DNA of 43,963 nt, taken from Candidatus Sericytochromatia bacterium. Its GTDB lineage: Bacteria; Cyanobacteriota; Sericytochromatia; UBA7694. The DNA lies in contig JACYMC010000048.1 of the NCBI GenBank assembly GCA_015272195.1, forward strand, positions 1 to 43,963, written 5' to 3'. The notes under the pieces were generated by a model that did not search any database, was not told the origin of the DNA, and was given only the letters and a program-made list of their open reading frames with translations. The first letter of the stretch is position 1. Each line of letters opens with the position of its first letter. Position numbers and translations under genes: made by a program. Positions 1 to 10,611 of this stretch are shown here, piece after piece.

Positions 1-82
1 ATGAAGACAGCACCGCTAACGTAACCCATTGGGGTAAGCGTAGCTTGAGAATCCCTTTCCTTTAGGGAGGGGAGTATGTCAA
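1..82 (+). mobile_element. Right end of an IS200/IS605-family (TnpB-type) element
   Basis: The window opens inside what looks like the 3' end of an IS200/IS605-type element. A short hairpin (TCCCT at 52-56, AGGGA at 64-68) is followed by GGGGAGTATGTCAA, which resembles the right ends of this family, where a subterminal hairpin precedes a TCAA-like cleavage tetranucleotide. An open frame across the hairpin reads like a TnpB C-terminus. The following bases encode the tail of a different gene. These elements make no target duplication, so none is expected at the junction. The left end and body lie outside the window. The identification rests on remembered family patterns. Confidence 0.6.
3..65 (+). 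CDS. tnpB: TnpB (IS200/IS605 accessory RNA-guided nuclease), extreme C-terminus, partial
   Basis: A frame open from the window edge reads EDSTANVTHWGKRSLRIPFL and stops at TAG 63-65. Many TnpB proteins end in a poorly conserved tail after a GEDS-like segment, and the gene usually runs into the right-end hairpin as it does here. TnpB is the compact ancestor-like relative of Cas12 and cuts DNA guided by an RNA from the element's own 3' end. Only 20 codons are visible and no catalytic residue lies in the window, so activity cannot be judged. A chance open frame is the main alternative. Confidence 0.45.
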   Translation, partial: EDSTANVTHWGKRSLRIPFL

Positions 83-658
83 GAAGTGGGTTTACTGTCG
101 GCGGAACACCTTGCTGTATCACCGTCCCGAGGTTTTGATGATCTGGATGCTGCCCTGGAGTGGGTAGAAAATGCACTTTTGCAGGAGGCGCAGCTTGTTC
201 GCCAGGAAGAGCGCAGTCTGACCCTGGCCGAAATGGAGCTTTTTAAAGGCCGAAAAGCAACAACCATTGATGATCTGGCGGCTTGTGTGGTCATTCGGAG
301 CTATGCCAGTGGTGTGCGTATTTTTGCCCGTGGTGATCAGGGCGATGAGTTGTTTTTGATTCGTAAGGGAGCCGTGCGGATTGATCTGCCTCTGGAGAAC
401 GGCCAAAGCCATCACCTTTCGACATTTGGTCAGGGTGATTTCTTTGGCGAAATGGCTTTTCTGGACAGGCAAGTCCGCTCTGCTGATGCGGTAACATCTG
501 AAGCCACCGAGCTTTATGTGCTTTCCCGTCAGGCCTTTGATCATTTTGCTGAGATACACACACAGACTGCTGCACATTTGCTGGAAGGTCTTGCGCGTGT
601 GCTGGCGACCCGTCTTCGGGATACCAATACTGAGCTTCGTTCTTTACGCCTCAGCTAA
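83..658 (+). pseudogene. 3' remnant of a SulP-type anion transporter: STAS end plus cNMP-binding domain
   Basis: The frame from about 83 to 658 reads EVGLLSAEHL, then FDDLDAALEWVENALL, which resembles the end of a STAS domain in SulP sulfate/anion transporters. It continues into a cyclic-nucleotide-binding fold with FLIRKGAVRI, FGQGDFFGEMAFLD and a final helix. SulP proteins with a C-terminal STAS-cNMP module are known. The membrane part and most of STAS are missing, and at 82/83 the reading abuts the putative IS right end, so the gene appears interrupted. The ORF track starts at GTG 86, but no domain boundary lies there. A shortened soluble cNMP-binding protein could still be made from GTG 86, since purine-rich GGAGGGGAG lies upstream. 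Confidence 0.6.
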
Positions 659-911
659 AAACAGCCAAGGCGCTATCCGCTATATGGCGATTTAAGTTAT
701 ACTGGCTTACAGTGATCCCTGCTGCCACTGCAGCCTTTTGCTACGGACTCTTTGCTCAGCCCGCCGTTAAATCTGACGGTCTGGCTTCTGCCTGATACTT
801 AACAGGTGTTTTTCTTAACTCATCACCTGACGCATGCGGAGCATTTTTCCCGCGTCTGGCCCCTGCATCACCATCCTGGGATCGCGATTTTAACGCATTC
901 AAAGGATACTT

Positions 912-2594
912 ATGACATTTACCGCATTTGATTTTCGCCCTGAGCTGCTCAAGGGCATTCTGGCTGAAGGCTACGCCCAGCCCACTCCGATTCAGGCCCA
1001 GGCCATTCCTGCTTTGCTTCGGGGCGAAGACATCATTGGCTGTGCCCAGACCGGCACGGGCAAAACCGCAGCCTTTGCCCTGCCGCTGCTGCAAAAGCTG
1101 GACCTGAGCCAGCGTCAGCTGCAGGCACTGATCATCACCCCGACCCGTGAGCTGGCCGAGCAGATCGTGCAGAACATTCGTGCTTATGCCCAGTTTATGC
1201 CCCGCCTGCGCTGCCTGTCGATTTATGGTGGTGTGGGCATCAACCCCCAGATCAGTGAGCTGAAAAAAGGCGCCCAGATTGTGGTGGCCACACCGGGCCG
1301 TCTGCTGGACCACCTGCAGCAAAAGAATCTCAACCTCAGCACGATTGACTATCTGGTACTGGACGAAGCTGACCGCATGCTGGATATGGGCTTTTTGCCC
1401 GACGTGCGCCGCATCATGAAGCAGGTACCGTCTGAGCTTCAGACCCTGCTGTTTTCAGCCACCATGCCCCCGGAAATCGAAAAACTGGCCCGCAGTTTTA
1501 CCCGCAACGCCCAGCTGGTGATGGTGGCTCCGCGTAACACCGCCGCTGAAAGCGTCAGTCAGAAAATGTACAGTGTTGAAAAAGGCGATAAAATGGCCCT
1601 GCTCAGTCTGCTTCTCAGCGAGCAGCCGGTGGCTTCGGCAATTGTTTTTTCGCGCACCAAGCATGGGGCCGATCGCATTGCCCGCAAGCTGGCCCGCCAG
1701 AACTTTGCCGTGGCCCGCATTCACGCCAACCGCTCCCAGAATCAGCGCCAGGAAGCGCTGGACGGCTTTCGGGCCGGAACCTATAAAATTCTGGTTGCCA
1801 CAGATATTGCCGCCCGAGGCATTGATGTCGACGGCATCTCACACGTGATCAATTACGATACCCCTGCCCATGCCGAAGATTACGTGCACCGCATTGGCCG
1901 CACGGGTCGTGCTGAAGCCACGGGTTCCGCCTGGACATTTACCAGTGTGGATGAAGCCAAATACCTGCAAAAGATCGAAAAGCTGATCGGCAAAAAAATT
2001 CCCCGCGCCAGCCTGCCCGATCTGAGCGCTTTTGACGAGGCCAGTCTGACCCCTGCAGTCTCTCTGACCAGAAGCACGCCTGTTAAGTCTGTGGCCAAGG
2101 CTTCTTCAAAATCTCCTGCAAAGGCTGCTCAGCCGGCCGCTTCAGGCGCTGTCAGAAAAAGCACTGCCCGCCAGGCGCCCAGAAAGGCGTCAGCTCAGCC
2201 CCAGAGTAAAGCGGCACAGAAGCCCCTTTCAGAGCGTGCCACCCGTGTGGTTTCAGGTGCAGCGAGTGCCTTTGCAGCGGCCGAAAAAGCCCCGCTGAAG
2301 CCGTCACGTCAGAACACAGGCCCTTCCCAGCGTCCCCTGCGTACCGTGCGCAGCGCCAAAGCCGATCTGGCCGCTGACTTCCGCGAACCCATCGGTGATG
2401 TGGACTACCTTGAGGATCTGGATGCCCAGCCCCGGAACCGGGATGTCAATGTCTGGCCTACCGACCAGCCCAGCACCGCAGACCGTCGGACCCAGGGTCA
2501 TGGTCGTCCGCGTCAGCAAAGTGCTGGTCAGGGCCGTGGTCGTGGCACCCAGTCTGCCCCCCGGCGCAGCCGCAGCCAGCAGCGCGCCCACTGA
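912..2594 (+). CDS. rhlE: DEAD-box ATP-dependent RNA helicase, RhlE-like
   Basis: This 560-residue protein has the full DEAD-box set in order: Q-motif (GYAQPTPIQAQAIP), Walker A (AQTGTGKTAAF), PTRELAEQI, TPGRLLDHL, DEAD, SAT, ATDIAARGID and HRIGRTGRA. The N-terminal spacing and core resemble RhlE. Such helicases remodel RNA during ribosome assembly, decay and cold growth. The last 170 or so residues form a basic, Ser/Ala/Lys/Arg-rich, low-complexity tail, as often seen in RNA-binding extensions. The ATG has AAAGGA upstream. A 253-base untranslated stretch precedes the gene, compatible with a long leader. It converges with the TPR gene, leaving only four bases between stops. The subfamily is less certain than the helicase call. 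Confidence 0.93.
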   Translation: MTFTAFDFRPELLKGILAEGYAQPTPIQAQAIPALLRGEDIIGCAQTGTGKTAAFALPLLQKLDLSQRQLQALIITPTRELAEQIVQNIRAYAQFMPRLRCLSIYGGVGINPQISELKKGAQIVVATPGRLLDHLQQKNLNLSTIDYLVLDEADRMLDMGFLPDVRRIMKQVPSELQTLLFSATMPPEIEKLARSFTRNAQLVMVAPRNTAAESVSQKMYSVEKGDKMALLSLLLSEQPVASAIVFSRTKHGADRIARKLARQNFAVARIHANRSQNQRQEALDGFRAGTYKILVATDIAARGIDVDGISHVINYDTPAHAEDYVHRIGRTGRAEATGSAWTFTSVDEAKYLQKIEKLIGKKIPRASLPDLSAFDEASLTPAVSLTRSTPVKSVAKASSKSPAKAAQPAASGAVRKSTARQAPRKASAQPQSKAAQKPLSERATRVVSGAASAFAAAEKAPLKPSRQNTGPSQRPLRTVRSAKADLAADFREPIGDVDYLEDLDAQPRNRDVNVWPTDQPSTADRRTQGHGRPRQQSAGQGRGRGTQSAPRRSRSQQRAH

Positions 2595-2598
2595 AACC

Positions 2599-4239
2599 TT
2601 ACCAGAGCGTGCTCCAGGCCGCTGTATTTTGCAGCGGCCTGAGGTCCTCATCGGCCAGAATTTCGGCTTGTGTCAGGGCATAAGGTGAGGTCAGGTGCTG
2701 CTTTAAATAGGCCAGTGCAGGGTCGTTCTGCCCCAGGCGGCTGTGCAGACAGGCCAGATCATAAGCCGCCAGGCCGGGGCAGTGCGTTTCGATCTGCTCA
2801 AAGTCCTGCAGCGCAGCAGGCAGATTGTTAAAATCCAGCACCTGTAAAAAGCCGCGCAAATACAGCGCCTGAATCAAAGGCGCCTCCGCGCTCAGCACGT
2901 CGCCAGCGGTCACGTTTTCAGCAAAGGTTGTGATCGCTGCCGTAAAGCTTTCGAGCGCCAGCTCAGACTTTTGCTGGCTCTGGTAGCACAGGCCCAGCTG
3001 CAGATCAATGTTGGCCAGTGCCAGGGTGCTATCTTCGCTTTGGGCCAGTCTGCGGGCCTGTCTGAAAGCCTGCTGGGATTTGGTGGCTTCGCCCTGTTCC
3101 AGCAAAAGACCGGCTCGGCCCAGATAGCCTTTCATCAGGGTTTCCTGAAAATGGCTGCTGCGCGGCGTCTGGCTGCGCTCCGCGCAGCGAATGGCATCGG
3201 TATAAAAGGTCAGGGCATCTTCAGGCAAATCGCGCTCGCGGCAGAGATCGGCCAGGGTCAGCAGGGGTTCGACCAGTCCAAAGGCTTCGGTGCGCTGCTG
3301 CTCCAGTTGCAACACGCTGCTGTGAATTTCAGCCAGGGCATCCGGGCTGGCCGAGTCCTGATGTTCCAGCAAAAAAGCTGCCTGTAAGAGGGCATACTGG
3401 GCCCAGATCCGTGGGCTGCGACTGTGGGCCGCCTGCATCAATTGCTGATAGCTGGTATAGGCCTCCGCCGTCTGGCCGGTGGTGGTCTGAAGCTGGGCCA
3501 ACTGGGCCAGCACGGGCAATAAGAGGGGCTGCTGCTCAGGATCCGGCGCTTTTAAAAGGGTCTGATGGGCCTTTTTCAGACTGCTGATAGCTGCGGAGGG
3601 CTGCTCCAGTTCCTGCTGCAGCAAAGCCAGGTTGAGCCAGTCCTGGGCCATATCTTCCAGATCCGGTTGCTGGCCCAGGGTCTGCAGCTGAAACTGCAGG
3701 GACTGCTCCAGATCAGCCATGGCCTCAGGATGCTGACCCAGGGCCTGATAGACCTGACCGCGCTGGCGATGGGCGATCATCAGGGAGTTCGCCAGGGTCT
3801 CTCTGGCGATCAGGGCCAGCGGATTGAGCAGGGCAATGGCTTTGTTGTAGGCTTTTAGTGCCTGTTTATAGGCTTTGGTTTGCTGGTGAATCCAGCCGGC
3901 GTTCAGCTGGGCAAGACCTTGCATGCGCAGGGAATCAGGCATGGGCAGCAGCTGAATATCTGCTTCCAGAATCGTGAGCACCTGCTCGTAAAGGGCCAGC
4001 GCCTGAGGATACTGGGCGGCTGTGGAGGCCTGTTCAGCGGCCTGGGTCAAATCCAGCAGGGTCTGCCGCAGGGCCTGTTCAGCTTCTGAAAGCACAGGCA
4101 CCGCCGGGCCTGTCTGTGGTGTGGCTGCCGTTACCTCTGTGTTTTTACGCAGGGCAATGCTGCGGTTATGCGTATCCTGACTCAGTTTCTGCACAAAGTT
4201 CTGGCTGATAGCGCGGCGGGAGCGGCGGGTTGAAGGCAT
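2599..4239 (-). CDS. TPR-repeat protein of unknown role
   Basis: This 546-residue, Leu/Gln/Ala-rich protein contains many tetratricopeptide-like helical pairs, for example AGWIHQQTKAYKQALKAYNKAIALL and RGQVYQALGQHPEAMADLEQSLQF, spread across almost its entire length. No signal peptide or membrane helix is seen. The first 50 residues are basic and low in complexity. TPR arrays act as protein-interaction scaffolds, so no substrate or partner can be assigned. The start is ATG 4239 with AAGGA about 11 bases upstream. The gene is transcribed away from frmA and converges with the helicase gene. I see no enzymatic domain. Confidence 0.85.
   Translation of the reverse strand: MPSTRRSRRAISQNFVQKLSQDTHNRSIALRKNTEVTAATPQTGPAVPVLSEAEQALRQTLLDLTQAAEQASTAAQYPQALALYEQVLTILEADIQLLPMPDSLRMQGLAQLNAGWIHQQTKAYKQALKAYNKAIALLNPLALIARETLANSLMIAHRQRGQVYQALGQHPEAMADLEQSLQFQLQTLGQQPDLEDMAQDWLNLALLQQELEQPSAAISSLKKAHQTLLKAPDPEQQPLLLPVLAQLAQLQTTTGQTAEAYTSYQQLMQAAHSRSPRIWAQYALLQAAFLLEHQDSASPDALAEIHSSVLQLEQQRTEAFGLVEPLLTLADLCRERDLPEDALTFYTDAIRCAERSQTPRSSHFQETLMKGYLGRAGLLLEQGEATKSQQAFRQARRLAQSEDSTLALANIDLQLGLCYQSQQKSELALESFTAAITTFAENVTAGDVLSAEAPLIQALYLRGFLQVLDFNNLPAALQDFEQIETHCPGLAAYDLACLHSRLGQNDPALAYLKQHLTSPYALTQAEILADEDLRPLQNTAAWSTLW
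2615..2641. terminator. Perfect 10-bp inverted repeat at a convergent gene junction
   Basis: CAGGCCGCTG and CAGCGGCCTG flank a 7-base loop just past the helicase stop and inside the last codons of the convergent TPR gene. Its position suits a terminator for the plus-strand gene, but no T-run follows on either side, so intrinsic termination is doubtful. Confidence 0.35.
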
Positions 4240-4337
4240 GGCGGGTTTTCCTTACTCAATGCGGGTCTGCTGTCTGGGAGCTGCTGTATATAGCTTATAC
4301 CCGATTGCCGCCACTGCCAAACATCTTCCTGTGCTAA

Positions 4338-6345
<2,008 letters not shown>

Positions 6346-6407
6346 ACAGTGACGCAAGCCTGTCGCAATGTGCTATTCTGAGCGTATCAAAGAGTCCAGA
6401 TAAAAAA

Positions 6408-7913
6408 ATGACCGTTTGTATCAGCGCCCAGGATTTTCACACGTATTACAAGCCCTCCCGCTGTCAGCGGCGGGTGCACCTGATTCACCATCCGCCACCG
6501 GACAGTGATCCGGTGGCCGTGGCGCATTATTATGCCCATGCGGCTGAAGCCGATCGGCACGTGGAACGCTATTATTTTAAACGCCTGAGCCGCCCCCAGG
6601 ATCTCAGCCAGCTGCCCGAAAAAGAGCGTCTGCAGGCTTCGATGGATGCCGTGCTGCGTCAGGAGCCCGTGATTTATAAGCCTCTGTTCAGCTACACCTG
6701 GAAGTACAAGGGCCGTCGCCACACCCTAAAGGCAGAACCCGACTTTCTGATCTGGGGCGAGGACGGCTACAGCATGCGCCATTGCCGCATGGCCAAAAAA
6801 ATTTCCCGCGACAATCACCCGGATATTTTCTGGATCAGCCAGTTTCACGGCTGGGTGTATCAGCAAATTTTCGGTGAGCCCCCTGCCGCGCTGGAAGTAG
6901 GCAACGCCACCGGCGAAATCAGCACCCTGCCCTTTCTGGAAGAAACCCGCCTGACAGACATGCTCTGGCAGTTGGTGACCTGGCGCCAGTCGCGCAAAAT
7001 GCCCTATCACCCCGTCAGCTGGACCAAGTGCCAGAGTTGCCACTTTCGCGATTTTTGCTGGCAGCTGGCCGAACAGAATGAAGATATTTCGCTGGTACCC
7101 AATCTGGAGTCGTCTCTGATTCTGGACCTGCGAGACCAGGGCATTACAACCGTTTCGCAGCTGTGCGAAAAACACACCGTCGACAGCCTGGCCCGCTATG
7201 AATGGACCGAAAGCCAGACCCCGCGCAAAATTGGCGCCAAAAAAGCCCAGAATATGCTGCACATGGCCGAGTCCATTCTGACCCAGAAGCCAATTTTAAC
7301 CCAGCGGCCCCGCCTGCCTGAGAGCAAAAACTGGCTGATGTTTGACGTGGAGGCGGTGCCGGCCCGGCCGGGCCAGCCCGAAAAGGTCTACCTCTGGGGG
7401 CTCTATCTGATGGGCGAGCAACACCAGAACCTGCAGCTGATCAGCCAGACCCTGAATCGCCAGGCCGACCGCGACAACTGGTTTGCCTTTCTGGAGCGCA
7501 TGCGCGAGCTGTTTGACACCTACGGTGATCTGCCCTTGATCCACTGGGGTAACTTTGAGTCGGCCTGTATCAAGCTCTACATTAAGCGCTTTGGCGACCG
7601 GCGCGGCGTCGCTCGCCGCATTCAGCGTAATCTGCTCGACTTTTTTGAGGTCCTCAAAGCTTCGGTGGTGGTGCCCATACCCAGTTACAGCCTCAAGGTG
7701 CTCGAAAAATACGTCGGTTTTGTGCGACCGGATGAAGACACTGGCGGTTACTGGTCGGTGGTCAATTATCTGAAGGCGGCCTCCACCAAAAATCAGGCCC
7801 GCCGTGAAGAGATTATGCAGCAGCTATTGGCTTATAACTGTGCGGATTTAGAAGCTATGTGGGCCGTGATGTGCTGGTTTCAGGATTTATTGCATCAAAA
7901 TCAGGTGGCCTGA
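6408..7913 (+). CDS. TM0106-family putative nuclease (Cas4/RecB-like plus RNase H-like domain)
   Basis: This 501-residue protein resembles the TM0106 group of putative nucleases. The N-terminal half looks like a PD-(D/E)XK fold (AEPDFLIW followed by a strand with MAKK). A Cas4-like cysteine set, one Cys near the N-terminus (PSRCQRR) and three in KCQSCHFRDFC, suggests a 4Fe-4S cluster. A helix-hairpin-helix-like stretch follows (ITTVSQLCEK to IGAKKAQNML). The C-terminal half resembles a DEDD exonuclease/RNase H-like domain: LMFDVEAVP, IHWGNFESA, LLDFFEVLK and the Y-x3-D pattern of YNCADLEAM. The biological role is unknown; DNA processing or repair is a guess from the folds. It starts 62 bases after fghA and no CRISPR repeats are nearby. 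Confidence 0.8.
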   Translation: MTVCISAQDFHTYYKPSRCQRRVHLIHHPPPDSDPVAVAHYYAHAAEADRHVERYYFKRLSRPQDLSQLPEKERLQASMDAVLRQEPVIYKPLFSYTWKYKGRRHTLKAEPDFLIWGEDGYSMRHCRMAKKISRDNHPDIFWISQFHGWVYQQIFGEPPAALEVGNATGEISTLPFLEETRLTDMLWQLVTWRQSRKMPYHPVSWTKCQSCHFRDFCWQLAEQNEDISLVPNLESSLILDLRDQGITTVSQLCEKHTVDSLARYEWTESQTPRKIGAKKAQNMLHMAESILTQKPILTQRPRLPESKNWLMFDVEAVPARPGQPEKVYLWGLYLMGEQHQNLQLISQTLNRQADRDNWFAFLERMRELFDTYGDLPLIHWGNFESACIKLYIKRFGDRRGVARRIQRNLLDFFEVLKASVVVPIPSYSLKVLEKYVGFVRPDEDTGGYWSVVNYLKAASTKNQARREEIMQQLLAYNCADLEAMWAVMCWFQDLLHQNQVA

Positions 7914-7970
7914 AGTCTCTGATACGCTGAATGGGGTACAATACAGCAGTTCAGTCTGAGGAGATTCCCT

Positions 7971-8789
7971 ATGAAGTCATCATTGCGTCTGACCGCCACA
8001 CTTACATCCACCAGCCTTCTGCTTGCGCTTCTGCTGAGCTGTACGGCTACCCAGGTGCCGACAGGCACCGTGCCGGATGATCCCAGCGCCTCCCCCAGCC
8101 CGGATGCTTCCGCTTTACCGGTCAATCCGTCACCAACAACAGCGCCGGACACCAGTACAATGCCTACAGCAACGCCTGAACCCAGTATTACCCCCTTTCC
8201 AAGCGGGCAGGCCAGCCCCTCTGCCACGCCCCTGCCGACCCCCACGCCAATTTACAGCGGCAGTGGTGACAATCTGATCGATCTGAATTTCCGGGCCCGT
8301 GTGATCACCGAAGGCCGTGAGGTTTTGCCGGTGGTCAATACCACCTTCAGAGCCGATCCTTACGATCTGCGCGCCCTGCGCCAGCAGGTGGCCGCCCGAA
8401 ATAATGCCGGCCCCATGCCTGTGGCTCCTTCTCAGTTTGAAAGCAAATACCAGATCGAAGAAAAGGTCTGTACCAGCAGTGGTTGTACCACCCAGGCTGG
8501 TGTAGACCTGGAAGCCTATCAGGAAGCTCTCAACCGCTACCGCAACAGCATTCTGCCTGACTGGGAAGCCCGTGCTTATGCTGGCCTGGTGGAAGCGCGC
8601 AGCGAAGCGGCCAACGGCCGTCAGAGCCTGAGCTTCAGCACCGATCAGAATGGCGAAGCCACCCTGCGCTTGCCGGCCGGAAACTGGTATTTTAACGGGC
8701 GTTACAGCACCAGCGGTGCGGTGGTGATCTGGGAGTCTGTACCTTTTGAGGTGCTGAGCACCACCCGATCGATTGAACTGGTGCGCTGA
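7971..8789 (+). CDS. Predicted lipoprotein with Ser/Pro-rich linker
   Basis: The 272-residue product starts with a lipoprotein signal peptide (hydrophobic TSLLLALLLSC, lipidated Cys24). A Pro/Ser/Thr-rich linker of about 65 residues (repeated PSP/TPTP-like steps) follows, then a globular domain of about 170 residues. The linker probably lifts the domain off the membrane. The end has a beta-rich look (GEATLRLPAGNWYFNGRYSTSGAVVIWESVPFEV), as in carboxypeptidase-regulatory or Ig-like folds. No enzymatic motif is seen. SD GAGGAG lies just upstream of ATG 7971. It precedes a 2-hydroxyacid dehydrogenase by 7 bases, but a functional link is not evident. Confidence 0.8.
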   Translation: MKSSLRLTATLTSTSLLLALLLSCTATQVPTGTVPDDPSASPSPDASALPVNPSPTTAPDTSTMPTATPEPSITPFPSGQASPSATPLPTPTPIYSGSGDNLIDLNFRARVITEGREVLPVVNTTFRADPYDLRALRQQVAARNNAGPMPVAPSQFESKYQIEEKVCTSSGCTTQAGVDLEAYQEALNRYRNSILPDWEARAYAGLVEARSEAANGRQSLSFSTDQNGEATLRLPAGNWYFNGRYSTSGAVVIWESVPFEVLSTTRSIELVR

Positions 8790-8796
8790 GGCCCCT

Positions 8797-9768
8797 GTGG
8801 CCCGGCCCCGCATTTTTCTGAGTCAGCCCCTTGAAGCCCAGGCCCAGCAGTTGCTGGCAGCCTGGGCTGATCTTGTTCTGGGCACAGAGATTGCACCGGC
8901 TGATCGTCTGTCAGTTCTGGCAGCTTGTGATGGGGCCGTCACGATGGTCTCAGACCGCCTGGATGCAGCGGCTTTTGAAACCCTGCGCGCTTCGCGTCTG
9001 AAAATTGTGGCAAATTACGCTGTCGGCTACGACAACCTGGATCTGCCCGCCGCAACGGCGGCGGGCATCTGGCTCAGCAATACGCCCGACGTGCTGAGTC
9101 AGGCTACCGCTGAAATGGCCTGGGCGCTTTTGCTGAGTCTGGCCCGCCGGGTGCCTGAAGGCGATCAGCTGGTCCGCGCCGGTCAGTGGTGTGGCTGGTC
9201 CCCGGACCAGCTGCTGGGCCACACGATCTCCGGCAAAACCCTCGGTCTGATCGGCGCCGGGCGTATTGGTCAGTGTATGGCCGCGCTGAGTCAGGGCTTT
9301 GGCCTTAATATCCTTTATTTCAGCCGTCAGCTCAGACCCGATTTTGAAGCCCGCTATCAGGCCCGCTGGCTGCCCCTGGACGATCTGCTGCGCCAGTGCG
9401 ATCTGCTCTCTTTGCATCTGCCGGGTGGGGACGAGACCCATCACTTGCTGAATGCAGAGCGTCTGGCTTTGTTACAGCCCCACTGTCTGCTGGTCAATAC
9501 GGGTCGGGGCACGAGCATTGACGAAGCCGCCCTGGTGACGGCCCTCCAGCAGGGAAGACTGGCAGGTGCGGCACTGGATGTCTATGAATTTGAGCCCGCC
9601 GTCAGCGCCGCTCTGCGGGCTTTACCCAATGTGGTGCTGACGCCCCATCTGGGTTCTGCCACCCATGAAGCCCGCCGGGCCATGGCCCGCTGTTGTCTGA
9701 ACAATCTGCAGGCAGTCTGGCAGGGGCTGCCACCCCCCCAGGCTTTGAATCAGCCTCTGCCGCTTTAA
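8797..9768 (+). CDS. D-isomer-specific 2-hydroxyacid dehydrogenase (glyoxylate/hydroxypyruvate reductase-like)
   Basis: This NAD(P)-dependent reductase of 2-oxoacids has a Rossmann fingerprint GLIGAGRIGQ and family segments ANYAVGYDNLDLPAAT, NTGRGTSIDEAALVTALQ (substrate-binding Arg), ALDVYEFEP (catalytic Glu) and TPHLGSATHEAR (catalytic His). Overall it resembles glyoxylate/hydroxypyruvate reductases (GyaR/GhrB) more than PGDH, because no ACT domain follows. I prefer GTG 8797 (MARPRIFLSQ, 323 residues) over TTG 8773, since the latter overlaps the upstream lipoprotein gene and adds non-family residues. The exact substrate cannot be set from sequence. Confidence 0.9.
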   Translation: MARPRIFLSQPLEAQAQQLLAAWADLVLGTEIAPADRLSVLAACDGAVTMVSDRLDAAAFETLRASRLKIVANYAVGYDNLDLPAATAAGIWLSNTPDVLSQATAEMAWALLLSLARRVPEGDQLVRAGQWCGWSPDQLLGHTISGKTLGLIGAGRIGQCMAALSQGFGLNILYFSRQLRPDFEARYQARWLPLDDLLRQCDLLSLHLPGGDETHHLLNAERLALLQPHCLLVNTGRGTSIDEAALVTALQQGRLAGAALDVYEFEPAVSAALRALPNVVLTPHLGSATHEARRAMARCCLNNLQAVWQGLPPPQALNQPLPL

Positions 9769-9773
9769 AGCGA

Positions 9774-9804
9774 CAAAAAGCCCGGAGGGCTTAGCGCTCC
9801 GGGC
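9774..9804 (-). terminator. Rho-independent terminator of the Gly-rich protein gene
   Basis: Read on the minus strand, GCCCGGAG and CTCCGGGC form an 8-bp GC-rich stem (9797-9804 with 9780-9787) followed directly by CTTTTTG. It lies 28 bases past the stop of the minus-strand gene. Confidence 0.85.
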
Positions 9805-9831
9805 AGATGAAGGGTGGGTTGAAAGATGTGT

Positions 9832-10404
9832 TTAGAAACCGCTGGTCAGCTTTTTGCTGAGCTGGCCGCCGACCACGCCGCCGACTGCACCGGCTGCGAC
9901 AGTCACGACCGTACCAAAGACGCCGGTCACGCCCACAGCGCCCATGGCCATATTGGCGATACCGGCAGCGGTCACGCCGGTCAGGCCGCCGACAGCGCCA
10001 CCGATGCTGTCTTTGACCACATTGCCGACAGCTTCAGAGCTGTCGATTTTGCCGGTGGCCACGCCCACACCGTTGGATACAGCTGAAACACCGGCAGAAA
10101 CCAAAGCAGAGATGCCAGCACCTTTCAGGCCGGTTACGGCAGTGTTTTTGAGGCCGCCAAAGAAGCCTTTAAAACCGTTGCCGAACATGCCTTTCATGTC
10201 GGTGGCCATTTTGCTGCCGAGTTTGTAGCCGGCAAAACCGCCGCCGCCAGCGTGGGCCACCATGGAGCTGATGTTGGTAAAGTCGGTTGAAAAGGTGCTC
10301 AGGCCGCTGCCGCTGCTGCTCTGGGTATAGCTGCGGGGCGCGGGACTCTGGTAGCTGCTCACATTAGAGATATAGGGGTTATAAGCGGCGGCTTGAATTT
10401 GCAT
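9832..10404 (-). CDS. Unknown Gly/Ala/Val-rich protein with glycine-zipper-like helices
   Basis: I do not recognise this 190-residue protein. The first 40 residues are Ser/Tyr/Gln/Pro-rich (AYNPYISNVSSYQSP). The rest is rich in Gly, Ala and Val with GxxxG spacing, for example GGAVGGLTGVTAAGIANMAMGAVGVTG and AAGAVGGVVGGQL. Such glycine-zipper helices often insert in or line membranes and occur in pore-forming, toxin-like or envelope proteins, but there is no direct evidence here. No classical signal peptide is present. It has an SD (AAAGGA) and its own strong terminator, so it looks like a monocistronic, deliberately expressed gene. Confidence 0.75.
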   Translation of the reverse strand: MQIQAAAYNPYISNVSSYQSPAPRSYTQSSSGSGLSTFSTDFTNISSMVAHAGGGGFAGYKLGSKMATDMKGMFGNGFKGFFGGLKNTAVTGLKGAGISALVSAGVSAVSNGVGVATGKIDSSEAVGNVVKDSIGGAVGGLTGVTAAGIANMAMGAVGVTGVFGTVVTVAAGAVGGVVGGQLSKKLTSGF

Positions 10405-10468
10405 TTGAACATTTTCCTTTAGCTTTGGTTAATAAGCTTATAGTGGAGTTAAATTTAGAACTTGCTAA

Positions 10469-10480
10469 CTTAACGTTAAG
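10469..10480. promoter_or_regulatory. 12-bp palindrome CTTAACGTTAAG in a divergent intergenic region
   Basis: A perfect palindrome lies between the Gly-rich gene (minus) and the cupin gene (plus). The 207-base gap is A/T-rich and must carry both promoters, so this is a candidate operator. On the minus strand CACTATAAGC, about 30 bases nearer the Gly-rich gene, could be its -10, but no clear -35 is seen. Confidence 0.3.
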
Positions 10481-10611
10481 AAAAGGTTAAATATTTTACC
10501 TTGCGATAAGCTTGCGGAATTTCAGTCATTGCCAGATACCGAACGGCTGCAAAACATGCTAAAAATCAGATCAGTCTTTAAACGCTTTGAAATCAAAAAG
10601 AGGATCCAGAC

